This document shows positions 44,691-54,087 of a stretch of DNA of 64,000 nt, piece by piece. The stretch lies in contig NZ_FONA01000015.1 of NCBI RefSeq assembly GCF_900112795.1, positions 1 through 64,000 of the forward strand, read 5' to 3'. The notes under the pieces were generated by a model, which worked only from the letters and a program-made list of their open reading frames with translations, was not told where the DNA came from and did not search any database. This stretch comes from Thermophagus xiamenensis. GTDB taxonomy: Bacteria; Bacteroidota; Bacteroidia; Bacteroidales; Marinilabiliaceae. Both the position numbers and the translations under genes were made by a program. Each line of letters opens with the position of its first letter. The first letter of the stretch is position 1.

Positions 44691-45170
44691 TTATAATTTA
44701 ACCACCAAAACAGAGGCGTAGGCGGCAATACCTTTGCCTTCACCCACAAAACCCATTTTTTCGGTGGTAGTGGCCTTTATCGAAATTTGAGAGGGGTGAA
44801 CCGCCATTACCCGTGCAAGAGTTTCCTGCATTTTAGGAATGTGAGGGTTCAATTTCGGGGACTGGAGGCAGATAGTAGAATCCAAATTTCCCAAATCATA
44901 GCCTTTTTCACGAATGAAGTGCATTGTTTTTTGCAATAATATTTTGCTGTCAATACCCTTTAGAGCCGGGTCATTATCCGGAAAGTGATAGCCTATATCT
45001 CTCAAGGCTAATGCCCCCAGGAGGGCATCACATATGGCATGAATTAATACATCTCCATCTGAATGGCCTACCGACCCTTTGTCAGAAGATATTTTGATAC
45101 CGCCAATCCACAAGTCGTGCCCGGCAGCCAGTTGATGAACGTCATAGCCCATTCCGATACGTACAGACAT
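44691..45170 (-). CDS. ispF: 2-C-methyl-D-erythritol 2,4-cyclodiphosphate synthase
   Basis: A 159-residue enzyme of the non-mevalonate isoprenoid pathway; it forms the cyclic diphosphate and releases CMP. The zinc site is in GMGYDVHQLAAG (D8, H10 region) and the segment VGHSDGDVLIHAICDALLGALALRDIGYHFPD carries the third ligand and the flexible loop. DSTICLQSPKLNPH and the terminal KATTTEKMGFVGEGKGIAAYA, which binds the CDP part, are both typical. Complete and of usual length. IspD and IspE are not nearby. Confidence 0.97.
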   Translation of the reverse strand: MSVRIGMGYDVHQLAAGHDLWIGGIKISSDKGSVGHSDGDVLIHAICDALLGALALRDIGYHFPDNDPALKGIDSKILLQKTMHFIREKGYDLGNLDSTICLQSPKLNPHIPKMQETLARVMAVHPSQISIKATTTEKMGFVGEGKGIAAYASVLVVKL

Positions 45171-45312
45171 GATGTTTTAGATTAATAGATGTTAGATGAT
45201 AGATTAACAGATATGTTAGATTAAAGATAATAGATTAATGGATGTTAGATGATATTTTTAAAATAAGGGAAGGGTCAGGATTTTGGGATGGATATTATAA
45301 GTGATTTAAATC

Positions 45313-46473
45313 TCATCTATTGGCGAGCATTTGGTCCAGGTCAAACCCCAGAGTGAATCGTACTGTGTTGGCAAGCGGATTGTCCTGAACTACCGGGATA
45401 ATATAAGATGCATCAATATTTAACATGTTAAATTTAATGCCAACGCCGGCTGTGAAAAACTTGCGGTTACCCTTGTTTTCATGTTCGTGAAAATAACCTG
45501 TTCGCAAGGCAAATTGCTTAGCGTAAAGATATTCCACTCCAACGCTTATATTGATTTCTTCCAATTCTTCTTCCAGCCCACGTGGCGCATCACTAAAAGA
45601 TTTAAAAATGCCGCTAACAACTGAAACGTCAGAAGTAACAAAACCGGCGGAATCGTTAGGCGTAGGAACCAATAGTTTATTCAGATCCAAAGAAAATGCT
45701 ATTTGGTTGTAATCATCTATTTGGGTTGTAACAGATGTCCCAATACGTAAGTTGGTTGGAATAAAATATTCTTCATCATTTCCATAAGAAAGCTTAGTTC
45801 CTATATTTGAGATATTTATTCCGGCTGCGAGGTTGCTTTCTTTTCCACTTATTTCTATGTCATTTTGATAAAAAAATGCCAGATCAGCAGCAAAAGAGTT
45901 TCCCGCTTTATAGGTTTCACTACCTGAAAATGCTCCAAGACTTAATTGGAGGTCGGATCGTATATATCGAAAAGCAACAGCACCGGAAAAATGTTCTGAA
46001 AGAAGGCGGCTATAGGCAATGTCGATGGCAAATTCGTTAGGATTGGCATTGCCAATATATTCACCATAGCTGTCATTAAATGTAATATCACCTAAAGAAA
46101 AATACCTTAAGGAAGCACTCACTGCCTGAAGATTGTCTAAACGTTTAAATCCGGCCAAATAATATAGATTGATGTCGTTAACTAATTTTCGTAACCAGGG
46201 AGTATAAGATAAGGAAGCACCCATTTCTTTTTCAATGAAAACATATTTTGCAGGATTCCAATGCTGAGAATTAACATCGGGGGAAGTGGCGACACCTGTA
46301 TTTCCCATTCCTCCTCCTCTTGATTCAGGAGCAATATCTAAAAAGGGTACGGCAGTACTAATAATGTTGACCTGACCTCCCAAGGTAATATCGTCGTCTT
46401 GAGCATAAGCTGAACTCAGCCAAATTAATAAAGTAAATAGAGTAAAAATCGTTTTGAATACTTTATTTTCCAT
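45313..46473 (-). CDS. porV: T9SS outer-membrane protein PorV (LptO)
   Basis: A 386-residue outer-membrane beta-barrel of the FadL-like type that acts in type IX secretion: it receives cargo at SprA and delivers it to the PorU sortase. A signal peptide covers residues 1-24 (ending AYAQ). The family's N-terminal pattern follows: AVPFLDIAPESRGGGMGNTGVATSPDVNSQHWNPAKY. The barrel runs on to an aromatic end (VRFTLGFDLDQMLANR). It is encoded just downstream of porU, 161 bases apart, on the same strand; porU-porV is the usual arrangement, so the identification is firm. Confidence 0.95.
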   Translation of the reverse strand: MENKVFKTIFTLFTLLIWLSSAYAQDDDITLGGQVNIISTAVPFLDIAPESRGGGMGNTGVATSPDVNSQHWNPAKYVFIEKEMGASLSYTPWLRKLVNDINLYYLAGFKRLDNLQAVSASLRYFSLGDITFNDSYGEYIGNANPNEFAIDIAYSRLLSEHFSGAVAFRYIRSDLQLSLGAFSGSETYKAGNSFAADLAFFYQNDIEISGKESNLAAGINISNIGTKLSYGNDEEYFIPTNLRIGTSVTTQIDDYNQIAFSLDLNKLLVPTPNDSAGFVTSDVSVVSGIFKSFSDAPRGLEEELEEINISVGVEYLYAKQFALRTGYFHEHENKGNRKFFTAGVGIKFNMLNIDASYIIPVVQDNPLANTVRFTLGFDLDQMLANR

Positions 46474-46556
46474 TTATATCAAATTTATAAGGACCTAAAA
46501 TTATTAAAATTAGTTGTTTGCCAATCATTTTTTTGTTGGTATTAGGGATTAGTAGG

Positions 46557-46625
46557 CGGAATTAGTCTTAATCACTTTTCATACATGTTCTTATTGTGAT
46601 TAAAAAAAGTATCTTAGTCGTTTTG
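46557..46625 (+). repeat. Degenerate copy of the dispersed repeat
   Basis: Between porU and porV: CATACATGTTCTTATTGTGA, then a T-poor spacer and CTTAGTCGTTTTG, which follow the core order of the copies at 1-366 (TATACATGTTCTTTTGTGAC ... AGTCATGCTCGTTTT) with several changes. Confidence 0.5.
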
Positions 46626-46634
46626 TTTTCAAAT

Positions 46635-49600
46635 TTAGAAATAAGGTAAAAGTTTTACCGTAAATTGTTCTTTGCTTTCGGTCTGTGACTCTAATATAAT
46701 TCTTACAAAACAAACACCATTATAATTCCATCCTGATTGTTCAATAGGTAATTTATATGGTCCAACAGTATTGCCGTCAGTTATAAGTTCATCTTTTGCT
46801 GTGCCGGTAATTTGTCCGGCCGCATTAAAAAATTGAATTGTGACAGACAGCAAATCATTGGGAATATCGGTGGTTAAGGTAACGTAAACATCATCTCCGG
46901 GCTTTACCGGATTTGGATAAAGTTTAATGTTATGACCATTAATACCATGATTTTTCGAAACCTTAAATTGTAACGTACTTGACGATGAATTATTATAATT
47001 ATCCCATACTTTAAGGGTTAGGGTGTGGACACCTTCATCCAGTTCTGGCACCTGGTAATCTATCATGCCACTTTTATAATCATCGATATCTGCGGTAAAA
47101 TAATCATTTAAAATTACAGGGTTATTTATATCCTCATCAATAACCAGTGTGACATCATGTCCTATGCCTATTCCGGAAGTGTTAATTCCTGACTCGTCAA
47201 ACAACCGGGCATAAAGCATGGGGCGATCGGTCGTTTGGTCTCCATCCTTGAATTGCGAATGGTTAAGATACATTTGTATTTCGGGACCGGTAGTATCGGT
47301 GTCAATATTTTCACTGATGCCTCCTACCACAATATCACTAAAGGCACCAAAGGCTTCTCTGTTATCATCCGCCAGGGCATAGTAGCTTATCCTTCCCTGG
47401 TCGAAATTATAACGGATATCTTGAGGCACCACAAATGAAATTTGAAATAGGCCATTTTTGACAGTAGCTCTACCACTGAAAAGGATGTTGGCATATTCGC
47501 TGAATTCGAAGGGCGTATTACCGTCATTGCCTAATGTTTGGCGGGTTATTTCCTTGTCATAAACGGTGATAAAAGCAGTTCCGTTAAAATCGGTTATGAC
47601 ATTACCCTTTGAATCAGTAATCTGAGCAACGAGTGTATTGTGCGATAGTGCTTTTATTGTATCTGTTTGATCGGCAACAGGAGTGTTGTTAATTTCAACG
47701 GTGGTGATATGATATGGTGGGAAGATTAATTGGAGTGCAGGGTCACCCAAAAGGGTGAAATTTAATTTGTTAGTATTTGACCCTGATTCCAGTTTGGTTC
47801 GTCGCATCATTTCCCCAAGCCGAAGGGGTTCACCTGTTTCGTCATATTCAAATGCATGATTGTAAAAAGCATTGTTCAGCGTATAGTTGAGGCTTGCATA
47901 GACAATCCGTGTGGTTGACAGAAGAGCAATAGCCCCCCCATTGGGAGAAAGAAATACTTTTTCTCCGGCCGAAGTATATTCATGATTGTCGAATCGGCTA
48001 AATTCGCAAGTTGCCGTCACAAAAAGAGGTAATCTGTTTTTATTGGTCCATGTTTCGATGTCGGCCATGGTGATAATTTTCTCATGAGCTAAAGCCGATT
48101 CACTACCATGTCCTGAAAAATTCCAGATTAATGTTCCTTCGGTAATTGCTTCCTGAGCGTCAATTTTTGCATTTGGGAATTCGCGTCCCGTAGCACTTGT
48201 ATAAGCCTGATAATTATCCAGGTAAATTTTGTTGAGGTCAAATTCGGGGTGTGTTTGAGCAATTTTTTGTGCAAGTTTATCTGCGTCTTGCATATGAATA
48301 TTGTTATCACCATCATCACCCACAAAAGTTAGCCGGGTTTTCCATCTTCCCATTTCCTGATTCAGGAGATAGGCTTCAGTTTTATCGACAGCAATTTTAG
48401 CTTCATCAACAGAATTGACGGGGAAACGACCAATCCCAATATCCAGTCGGTCACTTTGAAGATTATCACCTTCTTCATCATCCAGAAAACCAAAAAAATC
48501 ATCGGTAACGAAAGAAGCTGTTTGGTAGAATGAGGATTCAGACTGATAGGTGGGTAAGGGTGCTGCCGGTTGGTTGTCAATATGTCGGTTATCATAGCTA
48601 CCGTCACCGAAAAGAAGGAGTAGTTTGGGTGCCTTATCCATATCATCTCCGGCGCGGTCATAAAGCATTTTAAGAAATGCTCTGATAGCACCCGGATCAG
48701 GGTGTCCCCATGAAAATTCATTGTATATCTGGTCTCTTTGGGCTACTAATACCGACAAACCGGAATAGGTAGCATGAAGATTGGCAAGGCGTACGGCTTG
48801 TTCTGAAAATTCTTCCGGGGTTACAATAATCAAATCTGCAGAAGTAGAAGCATGCAGGTTTTGATTGGTAACAGCTTCAATAAATTCAGGTACAGGGATG
48901 TCCATATCCGGGGAAAAGGCAACATATTCTTTAAGGATGTTGGAACTATCTTTAAAAGTTATAGTATTAGTATTGTCGTTCGTTATTGTTGTCATCTGCC
49001 TAATAAGAAGCGGATTGGTAACATCCCAAATAACTGCGTTGGATGGGGCATCGGTTAACCGGTATTCAGTAATTCTATCAGAGGCTACTGAATTGTGGTC
49101 ACGAAAAACCAAAGGCCCGTTTTGTAAGGTTAGAAGATTTCTGGCTTGTAAAATAAAGAAATCGAGCCAGCCAACTGATGATGTTGAAGAAGGCACATAT
49201 TGATAAGATAAACTAATTGATGAAGCAGCGGAAAATGAGACTTTTCCTTCGGCTGTTCTGGCGTAATATCCTAAATAGTCGCTCAAAGAAACTGTGGATA
49301 GTGTGAGGGTTTGAACAATGGCGTCATTAATGCTGATATTGAAGTAATGGGAGGAATTAGACCTTCCGGCGACCCGGGAGTATAATATAACTTCAGAATC
49401 GGGGACAAAATTGGGGATATCAAAAGTGAAAGTTCTTTCTAAAGTTCCTGACGGACTAAATTTTTCACCCAACCATTGAGAGCCTGAGTTGAGCAGGTTT
49501 TCTTTTTCATTCTCATGGAAAACAATATAATCGTATGTTGTGGATTGGTAATTAGCTTCAGAATCAATAGGCTCTTGTATTTGAGGCGATAAAAGGTTGT

Positions 49601-50435
49601 CGGCTTCGGATAAAAAATAAAATGCCGATGGCGAATAGGGATGTTGAGAATACTCAAACATGTTTCGTTCTTCATTCCATTTCCATTGCCATGGGCCATT
49701 ACTGAAAAAAAACAATGCGTCGTTTTGATGCCAACAGGGGACAGGTGGTAAGTCGTCGGGTCGCTCTTCACTATTTTTCATTGGAACCATCATTCCCCCA
49801 TAACCATATACCTGAATTTTTTCAGGGTTATTAAATCCCCAATTCCGGAGGGTGGTATAAGGGATTTTATGAATGCCTCTTTGGGTAGTTCCTATTTTAA
49901 CCCAATTTCCGGAAGATAGCATTGAGGTAAAAGTATATTTTTGCTCAGCGCTTTTAAGCGATATGGCAGAAGTACTATCTGTGGCTTGAATTGAAACGGA
50001 ATATTTTAGTAATCTTTGCCATAAATTTGGTTCAGTATTACTTTTCCTAAACGGAATAATTTCTAGTTCGATGTAAGGAACTTTCCGAATAAAAATAATT
50101 TTATGGTTGAAAATATGAGGGTTTTCTTTAACCGAAGTATCGTTTAAAAATGAGTAATCATCTTCTATGTTTTGCCATTCCAATGCCCGGGGAGCAATAA
50201 CAGCTTGTTGATAATTAAGAGACGAAGGAAAAGGGATAAGAACAACCAGTACCGGCCATTGGTTATTGTTCGTATAATACCCTTGTCCTTTAAATGGAAG
50301 TTCAGGATAATTAGCACTTTGCCATTCAATATTTTTAAGTATTTGTACAGAGGCTTTTTCGCCAGCACAAATGGTAATATTCAAACCGAACAGGGAAATA
50401 AGAATGGCTGCTATGAAACCTCTTGTGTTGGGCAT
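46635..50435 (-). CDS. porU: T9SS sortase PorU (C25 cysteine peptidase family)
   Basis: A 1266-residue surface protease that removes the C-terminal signal of type IX cargo and links the cargo to A-LPS. A signal peptide (residues 3-25, ending ITICAG) sets the start at 50435. The gingipain-like C25 domain carries the catalytic histidine in NFSGHGSESALAHEK (H776) and the cysteine in VTATCEFSRFD (C810). A large beta-sandwich region follows (VLNDYFTADIDDYKSGMIDY), and the protein ends in a type-A-like CTD (KLYPNPVKPGDDVYVTL), as in other PorU proteins. The gene is divergent from gldJ and upstream of porV. Length is normal for the family. Confidence 0.95.
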   Translation of the reverse strand: MPNTRGFIAAILISLFGLNITICAGEKASVQILKNIEWQSANYPELPFKGQGYYTNNNQWPVLVVLIPFPSSLNYQQAVIAPRALEWQNIEDDYSFLNDTSVKENPHIFNHKIIFIRKVPYIELEIIPFRKSNTEPNLWQRLLKYSVSIQATDSTSAISLKSAEQKYTFTSMLSSGNWVKIGTTQRGIHKIPYTTLRNWGFNNPEKIQVYGYGGMMVPMKNSEERPDDLPPVPCWHQNDALFFFSNGPWQWKWNEERNMFEYSQHPYSPSAFYFLSEADNLLSPQIQEPIDSEANYQSTTYDYIVFHENEKENLLNSGSQWLGEKFSPSGTLERTFTFDIPNFVPDSEVILYSRVAGRSNSSHYFNISINDAIVQTLTLSTVSLSDYLGYYARTAEGKVSFSAASSISLSYQYVPSSTSSVGWLDFFILQARNLLTLQNGPLVFRDHNSVASDRITEYRLTDAPSNAVIWDVTNPLLIRQMTTITNDNTNTITFKDSSNILKEYVAFSPDMDIPVPEFIEAVTNQNLHASTSADLIIVTPEEFSEQAVRLANLHATYSGLSVLVAQRDQIYNEFSWGHPDPGAIRAFLKMLYDRAGDDMDKAPKLLLLFGDGSYDNRHIDNQPAAPLPTYQSESSFYQTASFVTDDFFGFLDDEEGDNLQSDRLDIGIGRFPVNSVDEAKIAVDKTEAYLLNQEMGRWKTRLTFVGDDGDNNIHMQDADKLAQKIAQTHPEFDLNKIYLDNYQAYTSATGREFPNAKIDAQEAITEGTLIWNFSGHGSESALAHEKIITMADIETWTNKNRLPLFVTATCEFSRFDNHEYTSAGEKVFLSPNGGAIALLSTTRIVYASLNYTLNNAFYNHAFEYDETGEPLRLGEMMRRTKLESGSNTNKLNFTLLGDPALQLIFPPYHITTVEINNTPVADQTDTIKALSHNTLVAQITDSKGNVITDFNGTAFITVYDKEITRQTLGNDGNTPFEFSEYANILFSGRATVKNGLFQISFVVPQDIRYNFDQGRISYYALADDNREAFGAFSDIVVGGISENIDTDTTGPEIQMYLNHSQFKDGDQTTDRPMLYARLFDESGINTSGIGIGHDVTLVIDEDINNPVILNDYFTADIDDYKSGMIDYQVPELDEGVHTLTLKVWDNYNNSSSSTLQFKVSKNHGINGHNIKLYPNPVKPGDDVYVTLTTDIPNDLLSVTIQFFNAAGQITGTAKDELITDGNTVGPYKLPIEQSGWNYNGVCFVRIILESQTESKEQFTVKLLPYF

Positions 50436-50942
50436 ATTGTCTAAAAGTGATGTCTTTATAAAAACTGATTTTAAAAGAAAAGGTTTAGTGGACAAAAATA
50501 AGTAAAAAATAGTCAGTTTTTTATTTCATAGGTGTAACAAGGATTTAATTGTGTCATGGTGTTGGCCAAATTGACACAATCAACCAATAGAATAAATAAT
50601 TAAATGCTAACATCTTTTATATGTGGGTGATTCTGTTTTGTAAGTTATTGTTTTATAGGGAAATTAATGGCTTTGGTTTATGTTTAATGAGAAAAATAGC
50701 GTCAAAAAAGCAATTAAAGTTGCTTTAAGGGTATAACCTTTTTCTATTTTTGTAGTATAAAAACAATGAATTCATATAGCTTTCGTTCTATATAAAAGCA
50801 ATATTGTCAACAAATTGGATTTATTTTGTTGAAATATAGTGTTTTAGTATTAATGGCTGAGATTGCTTAAAGAAAAATAAGTAGTCGAAAGTTATTGTGT
50901 TATTAAAGGAGTAAAAGTAAAAGAATTACAAGAAAATAAGTT
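50436..50942. other. Divergent porU/gldJ control region
   Basis: About 500 AT-rich bases between two T9SS genes. It should hold both promoters; the best candidate for gldJ is at 50720-50752. On the porU side I see only AT-rich DNA without a clear -7 box. No repeat copy is present. Confidence 0.5.
50720..50752 (+). promoter_or_regulatory. Candidate gldJ promoter
   Basis: TATTTTTG at 50745-50752 is a full TAnnTTTG match. TTGC at 50720-50723 with a 21-base spacer is a weak -33 element. It leaves a leader of about 190 bases before gldJ. Confidence 0.45.
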
Positions 50943-52433
50943 ATGAGATTGAATTCCAGACTTTTTGTTCCCAGTATGATTTTGGGATTAATGGTTTTAG
51001 CCTCATGTGGTGGTGGTGCCAGAAAAAGTGTTTCATCGACCACTGGGTGGGCGTATAATGACCCCGAGACCGGCGGATTTGAATATAAGGCTGATTTTGA
51101 ACAGGAAACAGGACCCGGCCTTGTTTTTATTGAAGGTGGAACATTTATTATGGGGAGTGTGGAAGAAGATGTGATGAAAAATTGGAATAATCCACCTCGC
51201 AGGGTAACTGTTAGGTCGTTTTATATGGATGAAACGGAAGTAAGGAATGTGGATTATCGGGAGTATTTGTATTGGATTAACAGAGTGTTTGTTGATATGC
51301 CTGAAGTTTATAGAAATGCACTCCCTGATACGTTGGTCTGGCGCCGTTCTTTGGCATATAATGAACCTTTAGTAGAGAATTACTTTCGACATCCGGCGTA
51401 CAGTGAATATCCCGTTGTTGGAGTTAATTGGCTGCAAGCCAATGATTATGCTGCCTGGCGTACCGACCGCGTGAATGAAATGATATTGGTGGAAAGAGGT
51501 ATTCTGGAATTGGATCTGCAGCAGTCGGGACAGAACAATTTTGATACAGAAGCATACTTATTAGGAAAGTACGAGGGCGTGGCAGGTAAGAATCCCTTAA
51601 AGGATTTAGATCCCAACAAAGATACAAGACGAGTTAGGCCTAGTGACGGAATCTTATTACCTCGCTACCGTCTCCCAACTGAAGCAGAGTGGGAATATGC
51701 AGCCTACGGATTGGTTGGTAATTCATATGAAGAAAGACTTACCGATAGAAGAATTTATCCATGGGATGGACATTATTTAAGAAATCCTTCCAAAAATGAA
51801 AGAGGTCGGTTTATGGCCAACTTTGTACGAAGCAGAGGTGATTATATGGGGATGGCAGGTGACTTGAATGACGGAGGTGATATTACCGTACCGGTACATT
51901 CATATTATCCCAACGATTTTGGGCTATATTGTATGGCTGGAAATGTGAATGAGTGGGTTGCGGATGTTTATAGACCTTTGTCGCATGAAGATGTGGATGA
52001 GTTCAGTCCTTTTAGGGGCAATGTTTTTAAAACAAAAGTTCTGGATGAAGAAGGATATGTAGTTGAACCAGATGAATATGGTAATATTCAATATCGCCTT
52101 GAGACCGCGGAGGATATACAAGATCGTAGTAACTATCGTACTGCCGATAACCGGAACTATCTGGACGGTGATGCCAGGTCTAATATTTCAACGGGTGGTA
52201 ATTGGTCTGCCAGTGAATTGACTACTGAAGATATGTATAGTGCCAGCCCCGGAAATTTAAGTAGTACCATCTCTGACCGTGCTAGAGTGTATAAAGGCGG
52301 TTCGTGGCGAGATCGTGCTTATTGGTTAAGCCCTGGAACCCGACGTTTCCTGGATGAACGTGAAGCCAGGGATGATATTGGTTTTCGCTGTGCCATGACA
52401 CGGGTAGGGTTGCCATATAAGAGCAAAAAGTAA
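50943..52433 (+). CDS. gldJ: Gliding motility lipoprotein GldJ (T9SS)
   Basis: A 496-residue lipoprotein with a signal ending LMVLASC (lipidated C22). The mature part is a formylglycine-generating-enzyme-like (FGE-sulfatase) fold: GPGLVFIEGGTFIMGS, VRSFYMDETEVRNVDYREYL, then PRYRLPTEAEWEYAAYG, GLYCMAGNVNEWVADVYRP and the end KGGSWRDRAYWLSPGTRRFLDE and GFRCAM. GldJ and its paralogue GldK/PorK share this fold and are part of the T9SS/gliding machinery. I call GldJ because the gene lies beside porU and is followed by murF, an arrangement that I recall for gldJ in flavobacteria; the large insertion with FDTEAYLLGKYEGVAG also suits it. GldK is the alternative. Confidence 0.88.
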   Translation: MRLNSRLFVPSMILGLMVLASCGGGARKSVSSTTGWAYNDPETGGFEYKADFEQETGPGLVFIEGGTFIMGSVEEDVMKNWNNPPRRVTVRSFYMDETEVRNVDYREYLYWINRVFVDMPEVYRNALPDTLVWRRSLAYNEPLVENYFRHPAYSEYPVVGVNWLQANDYAAWRTDRVNEMILVERGILELDLQQSGQNNFDTEAYLLGKYEGVAGKNPLKDLDPNKDTRRVRPSDGILLPRYRLPTEAEWEYAAYGLVGNSYEERLTDRRIYPWDGHYLRNPSKNERGRFMANFVRSRGDYMGMAGDLNDGGDITVPVHSYYPNDFGLYCMAGNVNEWVADVYRPLSHEDVDEFSPFRGNVFKTKVLDEEGYVVEPDEYGNIQYRLETAEDIQDRSNYRTADNRNYLDGDARSNISTGGNWSASELTTEDMYSASPGNLSSTISDRARVYKGGSWRDRAYWLSPGTRRFLDEREARDDIGFRCAMTRVGLPYKSKK

Positions 52434-52460
52434 TTCGGAATTCTATCAATAGTGAGGGTA

Positions 52461-52494
52461 AAGGCTGTTCCTGAAAATGGGAACAGCCTTTTTT
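52461..52494 (+). terminator. Rho-independent terminator after gldJ
   Basis: AAGGCTGTTCC and GGAACAGCCTT form an 11-bp stem around a short loop, followed by TTTTTTG. It lies about 28 bases after the gldJ stop, so murF downstream is probably transcribed from its own promoter or by read-through. Confidence 0.9.
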
Positions 52495-52777
52495 GTGGCT
52501 AATGATAACACTTTTCTAAAAAGTATTACAAAATCAAGAGTGTAAAGGTATTGTCTTAAAAAAATTGTTTCGATAGTTTCATCATAAATGCCCATATTTG
52601 TTTTATAAAAGTATTTTTGTGATTGAGATAGATCAACTGGCTTGCCAAATTTGGTAATAGACAGGGCAAATGACACAAGTAGGACTCCAAAAGTTTGTTG
52701 TTATAAGCAATGACTTTAATCCAGCTTTAGGATATGCAAGTTCGGGCAGGCCAATGAATTAGATAAACTTTAAACAG
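52495..52777. other. gldJ-murF intergenic region
   Basis: AT-rich, with TATTTTTG at 52612-52619 as a possible -7 box for murF; the nearest TTTG (52597-52600) is too close to be its -33 partner. GGCCAATGAATTAGATAAACT at 52750-52770 resembles part of the subfamily B repeat (TTCATTGGCC, ATTAGAT) near 61830. Nothing else was seen. Confidence 0.35.
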
Positions 52778-54076
52778 ATGAGCAATATTCATGATTTGTA
52801 TGAAGCCTACTTAGCAAGCGGAAAAGTTATCACCGATACACGTAAGCTGGAACCTGAAAGTATTTATTTTGCATTAAAAGGCCAACATTTTGATGGCAAT
52901 AATTTTGCCAAGGAAGCTTTATCCTCTGGATGTAGGCTGGCTGTAGTGGATGATGAACGGTTGAAGAATGAAAAAGGTTGTTTTTGGGTTCCGAATGCCT
53001 TAAAAATGCTACAAAACCTGGCGAGATACCATCGTGAAAAATTAAGTATTCCGGTTATAGGTATTACCGGAAGCAATGGAAAAACCACCACTAAAGAATT
53101 AATTGCAGCTGTTCTAAAGAAGAAATATAATGTTTGGTATACACAAGGTAATTTAAATAATCACATAGGAGTTCCTCTCACAATATTATCCATGCCACCC
53201 CAAACTCAGGTTGCCATAATAGAAATGGGTGCAAACCATATTGGTGAAATTGCAGGCTTGTGCCAGATAGCAAAACCTAATCATGGCTTGATTACCAATA
53301 TTGGTAAAGCACATCTCGAGGGGTTTGGTTCTTTTAATGGGGTAAAAAAGGGTAAAGGAGAACTGTATGATTTCTTGAAAAAAACGGGAGGAGAAATATT
53401 TGTAAATGTTGATAATCCGGATTTGCTGGAAATGTTAGGTGACTATCCCTGGATTGGATACGGTTCTGGCTCTAAGGCTGTGGTTAGAGCAGAGGAAATT
53501 TCAGCATCTCCCATGCTTTCCTTCAATCTGACGACCAGCCGGGTTTCAGGGCTTAGAATCAATACTCATTTGATAGGGAAATATAATAAAGACAATGTAT
53601 TAGCGGCAGCCAGTGTAGCCCATTATTTTGGTGTGGAAGAGTCTTTGGTTAAAGCAGCTCTAGAGGAGTATGTTCCGAAAAATAATCGGTCTCAATTTCT
53701 TAATACCGGACGAAATCATGTTATATTGGATGCCTACAATGCCAACCCCAGCAGCATGCAAGTGGCATTAAGCAATTTTAAAGAGATGGAGCATCCTTTT
53801 AAGGTAATTATTTTGGGGAGTATGAAGGAATTAGGTGAGGATAGTAAAAAAGAACATTATGCTTTATTAACTGATTTAGAGAAATTGGATGTAGAGGTTT
53901 GTTTTCTTATTGGGGAAGAATTTAAGGGAATTATTCCTGCAAATAATAGATTTAAGTGGTATAAGGATACAAAAGACTTACAAGAGGCTTTAAAAGCAGC
54001 ATCATTAAACAATGCATTGGTGTTGGTGAAAGGAAGTAGGGCCAACGAACTTGAGACTGTTGTTGACTTTCTTTAA
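52778..54076 (+). CDS. murF: UDP-MurNAc-tripeptide--D-Ala-D-Ala ligase
   Basis: A 432-residue Mur ligase that adds D-Ala-D-Ala to the peptidoglycan precursor. The N-terminal domain has SGKVITDTRKLEPESIYFALKG, the ATP-binding loop is GITGSNGKTTTKELI (about 95-109), and VAIIEMGANHIGEIAGL and HLEGFGSFNGVKKGKGELYDFL are typical of MurF. The third domain holds the conserved DAYNANPSSM. Complete, and only 11 bases from the convergent glycosyltransferase stop. It follows gldJ, after a terminator. Confidence 0.97.
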   Translation: MSNIHDLYEAYLASGKVITDTRKLEPESIYFALKGQHFDGNNFAKEALSSGCRLAVVDDERLKNEKGCFWVPNALKMLQNLARYHREKLSIPVIGITGSNGKTTTKELIAAVLKKKYNVWYTQGNLNNHIGVPLTILSMPPQTQVAIIEMGANHIGEIAGLCQIAKPNHGLITNIGKAHLEGFGSFNGVKKGKGELYDFLKKTGGEIFVNVDNPDLLEMLGDYPWIGYGSGSKAVVRAEEISASPMLSFNLTTSRVSGLRINTHLIGKYNKDNVLAAASVAHYFGVEESLVKAALEEYVPKNNRSQFLNTGRNHVILDAYNANPSSMQVALSNFKEMEHPFKVIILGSMKELGEDSKKEHYALLTDLEKLDVEVCFLIGEEFKGIIPANNRFKWYKDTKDLQEALKAASLNNALVLVKGSRANELETVVDFL

Positions 54077-54087
54077 CGCTGGGAAAT

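Noticed and set aside
50943-52433. Sulfatase-modifying factor (formylglycine-generating enzyme)
   Set aside because: The fold is the same, but the lipoprotein signal, the insertions and the porU/murF context point to GldJ.
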